Source: Oribacterium sp. UBA3737 (GTDB lineage: Bacteria > Bacillota_A > Clostridia > Lachnospirales > Lachnospiraceae). From it: DNA of 10,067 nt. How positions within the stretch are numbered: position 1 is the first letter of the stretch; the number at the start of each line of letters is the position of its first letter. Below are positions 1-5,792 of this stretch, piece by piece. A program made the position numbers and the translations under genes. Location of the stretch: positions 1-10,067 of the forward strand of contig DFGZ01000175.1 in the NCBI GenBank assembly GCA_002371295.1. The letters run 5' to 3'. The notes under the pieces were generated by a model. It was not told where the DNA came from. It made no database searches and was given only the letters and a program-made list of their open reading frames with translations.

Positions 1-1616
1 ACCAGAGCATTCGCATGCTGAACCATTGGGACAATTTCGACGGGACCATCGAGAGAGGCTACGCGGGCAGATCGATATTTTATGATCACAATGAATTCCG
101 GGATGATTCAGACCTCATCACTCAATATGCAAGACTTCTGTGTTCGGTAGGAATCAATGCAGTTTCCATAAACAATGTTAATGTACATCATTTGGAAGTG
201 TTCTTTGTAGAGAAACCTGCACTTCAGCATATAAGAAAAATAGCGGATATCTTCGAAGCTTATGGAATTAGGCTGTTTTTATCAATTAATTTCGCAGCCC
301 CTATAATTGCAGGAGGATTGGATACGGCGGATCCATGTGACACCAGGGTTAAAAAATGGTGGACAGAGACCATTGATGCCATATATCGGGAAATCCCTCA
401 GTTTGGAGGATTTTTGGTGAAGGCTGATTCGGAGGGAGAGCCGGGACCGTTTACCTACAACAGAACTCATTCGGATGGAGCCAATATGCTTGCGGAAGCC
501 ATCGAACCACATGGGGGGATCATCATATGGCGATGCTTCGTCTATAACTGTCAGCAGTCCTGGAAAGACAGGAGCCTGGACCGTGCCAATGCAGCCTATG
601 ACTTGTTCAGCACTCTGGATGGTGAGTTTTCTGATAATGTCATACTTCAGATCAAAAACGGACCCATAGATTTTCAGATCCGTGAACCGGTATCACCACT
701 GTTTGGAGTGCTTCATAAAACCAATCAGATTATAGAGTTCCAGATCACTCAGGAGTACACCGGACATCAGATAGATCAGTGTTATCTGCTTCCTATGTGG
801 AAGGAGGTTATGGACTTTGATACCAAATATGAAGGCTCATCTTTGGTGAAGGACATAGTGAGAGACTGCTCTCCGGTAAAGAAAAACAGCGGTATCGCTG
901 CGGTAGTCAATGTTGGCATGGATGAGAACTGGACCGGCAACAAAATGGCGCAGGCCAATCTTTTCGGATACGGTCTTATGTGCTGGGACAATACATTAAC
1001 ATCAGATGAAATAGCAAGACGCTTTGTGAGATTGTGCTTTTCTCTTGATGAGAAGGATGAAGAGGGCATGGTCCGTATGCTTATGACATCAAGGGATACC
1101 TATGAGGATTATACCTGCCCTTTGGGAGTCGGCTTCATGTGTAAACCCAACGTACATTACGGAGTTGATGTTGACGGATATGAATATGACAGATGGGGAA
1201 CATATCATTGTGCCGACAGAAACGGGGTAGGACGTGAACGAAGCCTTTCATCAGGTACCGGATATACGAGACGTTATTCGGACAGCCGGTTTAAGGAATA
1301 TGAAGATTTGAAAACCTGTCCGGATGAACTGCTTCTGTTTATGCATCATGTACCTTACAATCATGTTCTGCATTCAGGAAAGACAGTGATACAGCACATT
1401 TATGATACACACTTTAAAGGTGTTGAAGTTGTGGAAAAGTATATTGATTTTATCAAAAGCCTGAAAGGAAAAATCAGGGACACTGATTATGACAATATAC
1501 TGGAGAGAGCTGAGAGACAGCTTGCTGCAGCAACAGAGTGGAGAGATACCATAAACACTTATTTCTATCGTAAGTCCGGAATACAGGATGAACAGCATAG
1601 AAAAATCTATGATTGA
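1..1616 (+). CDS. aguA: GH67 alpha-glucuronidase, 5'-truncated by window edge
   Basis: Removes (4-O-methyl-)glucuronic acid from the non-reducing end of short xylooligosaccharides (family knowledge); expected in the cytoplasm. The reading frame is open to the window edge (codons from base 3), so the ATG at 15 is an internal methionine inside the conserved block MLNHWDNFDGTIERGYAG and not the start. GH67 catalytic candidates are all present: the acid Glu in ADSEGEPGP (codon 432-434), Asp in NGPIDF (codon 669-671) and Glu in TQEYTGH (codon 753-755). Their spacing matches the Glu285/Asp364/Glu392 set I recall for the Geobacillus enzyme, which implies that about 145 N-terminal residues lie upstream. 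The C-terminal helical region is complete up to TGA at 1614-1616. The binding-protein gene follows after 59 bases, so co-transcription is likely. Family call very secure; exact oligosaccharide preference not visible. Confidence 0.96.
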   Translation, partial: QSIRMLNHWDNFDGTIERGYAGRSIFYDHNEFRDDSDLITQYARLLCSVGINAVSINNVNVHHLEVFFVEKPALQHIRKIADIFEAYGIRLFLSINFAAPIIAGGLDTADPCDTRVKKWWTETIDAIYREIPQFGGFLVKADSEGEPGPFTYNRTHSDGANMLAEAIEPHGGIIIWRCFVYNCQQSWKDRSLDRANAAYDLFSTLDGEFSDNVILQIKNGPIDFQIREPVSPLFGVLHKTNQIIEFQITQEYTGHQIDQCYLLPMWKEVMDFDTKYEGSSLVKDIVRDCSPVKKNSGIAAVVNVGMDENWTGNKMAQANLFGYGLMCWDNTLTSDEIARRFVRLCFSLDEKDEEGMVRMLMTSRDTYEDYTCPLGVGFMCKPNVHYGVDVDGYEYDRWGTYHCADRNGVGRERSLSSGTGYTRRYSDSRFKEYEDLKTCPDELLLFMHHVPYNHVLHSGKTVIQHIYDTHFKGVEVVEKYIDFIKSLKGKIRDTDYDNILERAERQLAAATEWRDTINTYFYRKSGIQDEQHRKIYD

Positions 1617-1660
1617 TGTTTTCAGTGAATTTTAAAAAATGAGTATTAAAGCTCAATAAT

Positions 1661-1679
1661 GGAGGAATAAATGAAATGA
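1661..1679 (+). promoter_or_regulatory. RBS with overlapping Met-Lys-stop mini-ORF at the binding-protein start
   Basis: GGAGG at 1661-1665 precedes two ATGs. The first, at 1671, is 5 bases away and reads ATG-AAA-TGA. The second, at 1676, is 10 bases away and opens the lipoprotein gene; its ATG overlaps the TGA of the mini-ORF as ATGA. The SD serves the lipoprotein start directly or by termination-reinitiation. Which ATG is used cannot be told from sequence alone. Confidence 0.6.
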
Positions 1680-3028
1680 AGAGAAGAGTATCGGGAATAG
1701 TAGCAACAGTTATGGCAGTATCATTACTTGCGGGATGTAGTACAACCAATGAAATGCCTGCAGCATCTAAAGGTGCCGGTTCATCACAGCAGGCAGCATC
1801 CGGAGACGGAGTACAGCTTCGTTTCTCATGGTGGGGCAATGATGATCGTCATCAGGCAACACAGCAGGCGATCGATCAGTTCAACAGTACCAACGGCGAG
1901 GGCATAACCATAACCGGAGAACCTACAGGCTTTGACAATCTGCAGGAGACCTTTGCTACACGTTATGTAGGCGGTACCAATGCAGAGGTCATGACACTGA
2001 ATTTCGACTGGCTTGCAACCTTTGGATCAAAGGGCGACGGATTCCTTGATCTCAGCACCATTAAAGACAGCTTTGATTTTTCCCAGTACGATGAAGCCTT
2101 CCTGAAAACAGGTATGATGAACGGAGTTCAGGAAGCGATCCCATACGGACAGAACACCATGGGATTTTACTTAAACAAATCAGCCTTTGAAAGATACGGT
2201 ATCACAGAGCTTCCCAAGACATTTGAGGATTATGAGAAGGATGCAGCTATCGTAACAGCAAAGGATCCTGACAATTACCTTGTAGTAAGCCCCACTATCC
2301 GTTTTGCAGCCACCTATTATCTTCAGCAGAAGACAGGTAAGGGAGAGTTCAATGATGATTACACCATGAACTGGACAGCAGATGATTATACAGAGGCTGT
2401 AAAGTGGTATAAGGATATGGCTGACAAGCATGTTTTCTGTTCAAGAGAGGACTATGTGGAAAATGTCGGCAACGATCCTAAGTCAGTAGCACAGAATGAA
2501 AAGTTCCTTAATGCAGGATATCTCGGTGTTATGGAGTGGACCGGCGGTGTTGCATCCAATGAAGCAACATTAAAGGAAAAAGGTGATTCACTGGTTATCG
2601 CTGAGCTTCCGACTATTGATAATGCCAAGTTTACCGGAACTATGGCAAAGCCTTCACTGCTTCTTGCCATCGACAAGAACTGCAAGAACACAAAAGAGGC
2701 AGCAAAGTTCCTTCAGTATATCCTGAACGATCCTGAGGGAGTTAAGCTCATGGGCACAAAGAGAGGCATGGTGGCATCTAAGGCTGCTCAGAAGACTCTG
2801 GAAGAGGATGGACAGATCACAGATATCGTTAAGGAAGCCTATGAGTTTACTGCCAAGGCTCAGGTTATCAATGAGGTAGCGTTTTTTGAATCTGCTGACT
2901 TCAACAAGGCATATCAGGATAATTACGAACAGTTTGAGTACGGTCAGATTTCTGCTGAGGATTGCGGAAAGGCTATATACGAGGCCAATGCTTCTGCACT
3001 TGAAACACTGAAGGCTCAGAATCAGTAA
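1676..3028 (+). CDS. ABC transporter sugar-binding lipoprotein (family 1 extracellular solute-binding protein)
   Basis: Captures an oligosaccharide outside the membrane and delivers it to the two permeases encoded next. The 450-residue product starts with a lipoprotein signal: charged KRR, a hydrophobic stretch, then the lipobox LLAGC with the lipidated Cys at residue 21. A low-complexity Ser/Ala/Gly linker follows to about residue 45, then a mature domain beginning near VQLRFSWWGNDDRH, typical of CUT1 binding proteins for sugar oligomers. Trp and aromatic residues are frequent, as expected for sugar stacking. The length is usual for the family. The ATG at 1676 is chosen because it directly precedes the signal peptide. 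Lying between an alpha-glucuronidase and permeases, its ligand is probably an aldouronic acid or xylooligosaccharide; this is inference from context. A hairpin follows the stop codon. Confidence 0.93.
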   Translation: MKRRVSGIVATVMAVSLLAGCSTTNEMPAASKGAGSSQQAASGDGVQLRFSWWGNDDRHQATQQAIDQFNSTNGEGITITGEPTGFDNLQETFATRYVGGTNAEVMTLNFDWLATFGSKGDGFLDLSTIKDSFDFSQYDEAFLKTGMMNGVQEAIPYGQNTMGFYLNKSAFERYGITELPKTFEDYEKDAAIVTAKDPDNYLVVSPTIRFAATYYLQQKTGKGEFNDDYTMNWTADDYTEAVKWYKDMADKHVFCSREDYVENVGNDPKSVAQNEKFLNAGYLGVMEWTGGVASNEATLKEKGDSLVIAELPTIDNAKFTGTMAKPSLLLAIDKNCKNTKEAAKFLQYILNDPEGVKLMGTKRGMVASKAAQKTLEEDGQITDIVKEAYEFTAKAQVINEVAFFESADFNKAYQDNYEQFEYGQISAEDCGKAIYEANASALETLKAQNQ

Positions 3029-3043
3029 TTGATAAAAATTAAT

Positions 3044-3070
3044 ATGCTGCCGGACAGGCTCCGGCAGTAT
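3044..3070 (+). promoter_or_regulatory. Intergenic stem-loop between binding protein and permease 1
   Basis: A 10-bp stem (ATGCTGCCGG at 3044-3053 with CCGGCAGTAT at 3061-3070, one G-U pair) closes a 7-base loop. It starts 15 bases after the lipoprotein stop and ends before the AGGAG at 3077-3081 that serves permease 1. No T-run follows, so it is not a classical terminator. By analogy with sugar transporter operons, it probably stabilises the upstream binding-protein mRNA or partly limits permease expression. Confidence 0.75.
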
Positions 3071-3088
3071 GGTTTCAGGAGAATATCT

Positions 3089-3958
3089 ATGAAAAAAAGT
3101 AAAGTCGGCCTTTTGTACATTCTTCCATGGCTTGTGGGATTTATCTTTCTGACGGCTTATCCCTTTTTAAATGCTCTGGCAACAAGCTTTACAGATTACA
3201 ACCTCATCGGTTCTGCCAACTTTGTGGGAATAAAGAATTACCTTACACTGTTCACTCAAAAGGATTTTATCAAAACCCTGAATAACACCTTTTTTTACAC
3301 ACTGCTGACAGTGCCTTTACAGCTTGCATTTTCACTTATAGTAGCTTTTATACTGAATTTTGAACTGAAGGGCATACGTTTTTACAGAACGGCCTATTAT
3401 ATACCGTCAATCCTTGGCGGAAACGTTGCGGTAGCTGTACTTTGGAGATTTATGTTCCAGCAGAACGGAGTGGTAAATTTCATCCTCGGTAAATTCGGTA
3501 TAGCCCCTATAGGCTGGTTTTCAAACCCTTCGGGAGCCATGACCATAATCATACTTCTTAAGATATGGCAGTTCGGTTCTTCGATGCTTATCTTCCTTGC
3601 AGCATTGAAAAATGTTCCCAAGGAGCTCTACGAGGCTGCTGATGTAGACGGTGCCAGAAAGATACGTCAGTTTTTCACAATAACAGTACCCCTCATCACA
3701 CCAACAATTTTCTTTAATCTGGTCATGCAGTTAAACAATGCATTCCAGGAGTTCAATGGTCCATATCTTGTAACAGGAAACGGTCCTTTGAATGCGACAT
3801 ACATGACTTCCATGTTTATCTATGACAATGCGTTCAAGTATTACAGGATGGGTTATGCAAGTGCAGCAAGCTGGGTTCTGTTCAGCATTATTGTGGTAAT
3901 TACAATGATTCTGTTCTATACGCAGGATAAATGGGTATTCTATTCAGATGAGGGTTGA
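3089..3958 (+). CDS. ABC transporter permease 1 (CUT1, MalF/LplB/UgpA type)
   Basis: An inner-membrane channel subunit of the sugar importer, 289 residues with about six hydrophobic segments (near 7-29, 69-92, 103-123, 151-172, 200-218 and 258-277). The EAA loop that contacts the ATPase is clear: EAADVDGARKIRQFFTITVP, with EAA at 182-184 and its Gly at 188. The start is placed at ATG 3089 because AGGAG lies 7 bases upstream (3077-3081) and the protein then begins with the usual short basic MKKSK before the first membrane segment. Upstream in-frame starts (TTG 3029, ATG 3044) would run through the hairpin and lack an SD. The stop is 4 bases before the preferred start of permease 2, which implies translational coupling. 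Confidence 0.94.
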   Translation: MKKSKVGLLYILPWLVGFIFLTAYPFLNALATSFTDYNLIGSANFVGIKNYLTLFTQKDFIKTLNNTFFYTLLTVPLQLAFSLIVAFILNFELKGIRFYRTAYYIPSILGGNVAVAVLWRFMFQQNGVVNFILGKFGIAPIGWFSNPSGAMTIIILLKIWQFGSSMLIFLAALKNVPKELYEAADVDGARKIRQFFTITVPLITPTIFFNLVMQLNNAFQEFNGPYLVTGNGPLNATYMTSMFIYDNAFKYYRMGYASAASWVLFSIIVVITMILFYTQDKWVFYSDEG

Positions 3959-3962
3959 TGCT

Positions 3963-4889
3963 ATGAAAATGGACAATAATACCATTCAAGTGAGGGCTGA
4001 TATGATGAGTACAGATAATAAAAAGATATCCAGAGAATTACTGAGACAGAGGAATGAACAGATCAGTAAGGTGATAAGATACATCGTCCTTACGATCGGG
4101 GCTTTCATCATGATCTATCCAATTCTTTGGCTTATCGGCGGAACCTTCAAGGACAACAGTGAGATCTTCACATCCATAAACTTTATACCGTCCCATATTG
4201 ACTTTAAGGCATATCAGGATGGCTGGCACACAAGAACACAGTATAATTTCGGAAAATACTATCTAAATACTTTTATGTATGTAATTCCAAAGCTTTTCTT
4301 TACGGTAGCATCCAGCACACTGGTGGCATACGGGTTTGCGAGATTTGAGTTTCCTTTCAAAAAGATTCTTTTCGCGCTGTTTATGTCTACCCTGTTTTTG
4401 CCACAGGTAGTTATCCGTATTCCACTGTATCTCATGTGGAAAAAGTTCGGCCTTTTGGATACTTATGTACCGTTGATCGCTACTTCTGTTTTTGCCAATG
4501 AACCTTTCTTTGTGTTCATGATCATTCAGTTCCTGAGATCGACGCCGACCTATCTTGATGAAGCGGCAACTCTGGACGGCTGTAATTCCTTCCAGCGACT
4601 TATCCTTATCATATTGCCAATACTTAAACCGACCATTGTAAGCTGTCTTATCTTCCAGTTTATCTGGAGCTTCAATGATTTCCTGGGGCCACTTATCTAT
4701 ATCACAAGCCTTGTGAAGTATCCTGTGTCACTGGCACTTAAGATGTCCGTAGATACTTCAAGCGGTGTAGTAGCATGGAACCAGATTCTGGCAATGTCTT
4801 TCATCGCTCTGTTACCGGCTATCATCCTTTATTTTGTAGCGCAGAAGTATTTCACAGAAGGTATAGCAGCATCCGGCGTAAAGGGTTAA
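3963..4889 (+). CDS. ABC transporter permease 2 (CUT1, MalG/YtcP/UgpE type)
   Basis: The second membrane subunit, partner of the preceding permease. From ATG 3963 it has 308 residues: a polar N-terminal tail to about 38, first membrane segment 39-59 (YIVLTIGAFIMIYPILWL), a periplasmic-side loop, further segments, and the EAA motif EAATLDGCNSFQRLILIILP (EAA at 200-202, Gly at 206). It ends in the Gly-rich tail usual for these subunits. The start is uncertain: ATG 3948 overlaps permease 1 but has a poor SD; ATG 3963 has GAGGG 8 bases upstream (3950-3954); ATG 4005 has another GAGGG at the same spacing (3992-3996). I prefer 3963. The AraC-type gene starts 11 bases after the stop. Confidence 0.93.
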   Translation: MKMDNNTIQVRADMMSTDNKKISRELLRQRNEQISKVIRYIVLTIGAFIMIYPILWLIGGTFKDNSEIFTSINFIPSHIDFKAYQDGWHTRTQYNFGKYYLNTFMYVIPKLFFTVASSTLVAYGFARFEFPFKKILFALFMSTLFLPQVVIRIPLYLMWKKFGLLDTYVPLIATSVFANEPFFVFMIIQFLRSTPTYLDEAATLDGCNSFQRLILIILPILKPTIVSCLIFQFIWSFNDFLGPLIYITSLVKYPVSLALKMSVDTSSGVVAWNQILAMSFIALLPAIILYFVAQKYFTEGIAASGVKG

Positions 4890-4900
4890 AAACACAAATT

Positions 4901-5695
4901 ATGAACGTATACAACTACAGCAATCTCGTTCCGGAGGTGCATTATTTCATTCACAGAAAATGCACCCCGGAATGGTGCATTACACCAATGACGATTCCCT
5001 TCACTGATTTCACCTATGTCGTAAAGGGAGCGGCAGTCTATCACATCAATGACAAGACCTATATAGCAAAAGCAGGAGATATCATCTACATTCCAAAAGG
5101 ATCACGACGGCAGGCAGAGTGTGTCACCGATGATCTGATGGAATGCTACGCTGTAAATTTGATGTTTAAAGATACGCAGGGACAGGATGTACAGCTGCCG
5201 CTTGATGCTATCACAAACATTCGCCAGCAGCCGAAGGTCCTGGAAATACTGCATGATCTTGAAGTGGTCTGGACAGGCAGAGAGCCGGGGTATCAGCTTA
5301 AAGCCAGGGGACTTGCATGCCTTTATGTGGCGGAGGTGATGTCGGTCTATGAAAAGAAACTGAGTGAACAGGCGGATCCCCGTATCACAGAAACCATCAA
5401 GTACATGAAACAGCATTTTCACGAGCCTCTCAGTATCACAGGGGCTGCGGAACACTACGGTCTTCACCCAAACTATTACGGCAATATCTTTAAAAAAATC
5501 ACAGGGGTGAGTTTTAATCAAAAACTCATGGAGATCCGTATGGAGGTTGCCAAAAATATGCTTTACAGCGGAGAGTACAGTGTATCTCAGGTTGCGGAGC
5601 AATGCGGTTTTTCGGATATTTACTATTTCAGCAAGGCATTTAAAAAATCTGTAGGCGTGAATCCGTCTATTCTTATACCCGGATGGGTTGAGTGA
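4901..5695 (+). CDS. AraC family transcriptional regulator with N-terminal cupin domain
   Basis: A cytoplasmic DNA-binding protein that probably senses a sugar or oligosaccharide and controls this operon. Of its 264 residues, about 30-90 form a cupin-like ligand domain (FTYVVKGAAVYHIN, then AGDIIYIPKGSRR), and about 160-260 the AraC DNA-binding domain. The two helix-turn-helices are near 178-199 (LSITGAAEHYGLHPNYYGNIF) and 226-249 (YSVSQVAEQCGFSDIYYFSKAF), ending with the usual VGVNPS segment. ATG 4901 is the only sensible start: an upstream in-frame ATG (4775) lies inside the permease and reads as out-of-frame noise. No good SD is seen at normal spacing (AGGG at 4882-4885 is 15 bases away), so translation probably depends on coupling from the permease stop 11 bases upstream. 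A very strong stem-loop lies in codons 10-25. The inducer is unknown. Confidence 0.93.
   Translation: MNVYNYSNLVPEVHYFIHRKCTPEWCITPMTIPFTDFTYVVKGAAVYHINDKTYIAKAGDIIYIPKGSRRQAECVTDDLMECYAVNLMFKDTQGQDVQLPLDAITNIRQQPKVLEILHDLEVVWTGREPGYQLKARGLACLYVAEVMSVYEKKLSEQADPRITETIKYMKQHFHEPLSITGAAEHYGLHPNYYGNIFKKITGVSFNQKLMEIRMEVAKNMLYSGEYSVSQVAEQCGFSDIYYFSKAFKKSVGVNPSILIPGWVE
4928..4987 (+). promoter_or_regulatory. Long stem-loop plus competing hairpin at the start of the AraC-type gene
   Basis: TTCCGG-A-GGTGCATT (4929-4943) pairs with AATGCACCCCGGAA (4959-4972): 14 Watson-Crick pairs, one bulged A at 4935, an outer G-U pair (4928/4973) and a 15-base loop. The right arm AATGCACC (4959-4966) can instead pair perfectly with a second GGTGCATT at 4974-4981 across a 7-base loop, and TGGTG/CACCA (4973-4977/4983-4987) can form a further small hairpin. 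The alternatives exclude each other, as in attenuators, but no T-run follows. The bases are also codons 10-29, so part of the symmetry may be chance. The structure is certain as sequence; the function is inference. Confidence 0.55.
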
Positions 5696-5792
5696 GTGGA
5701 ATATACAGCGGATCAAAAGCTTAAGTAATGCTTTATCTTACGGTCTCCTGAGAACCGGAAGAAAAATAAATGAAAGAGAAGGAAAAAATAAT

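Noticed and set aside
1617..1660. Internal promoter between the GH67 and lipoprotein genes
   Set aside because: TTGATG at 1613-1618 has no -10 at acceptable spacing; the A/T-rich matches are no better than chance.
1474..1839. 121-codon minus-strand frame spanning the GH67 end and the lipoprotein start
   Set aside because: It runs antisense through two well-supported genes and has no domain; judged a shadow.
3029..3088. Earlier starts for permease 1 (TTG 3029 or ATG 3044)
   Set aside because: No SD precedes them, they would translate the intergenic hairpin, and ATG 3089 has a well-placed AGGAG.
4775..4900. 42-codon N-terminal extension of the AraC-type protein
   Set aside because: These bases encode the C-terminus of permease 2 in another frame; AraC-type sequence starts at 4901.
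5102..5716. 204-codon open frame on the minus strand across the AraC-type gene
   Set aside because: It lies wholly opposite a clear AraC family gene, shows no recognisable domain and has a biased composition typical of an antisense shadow.
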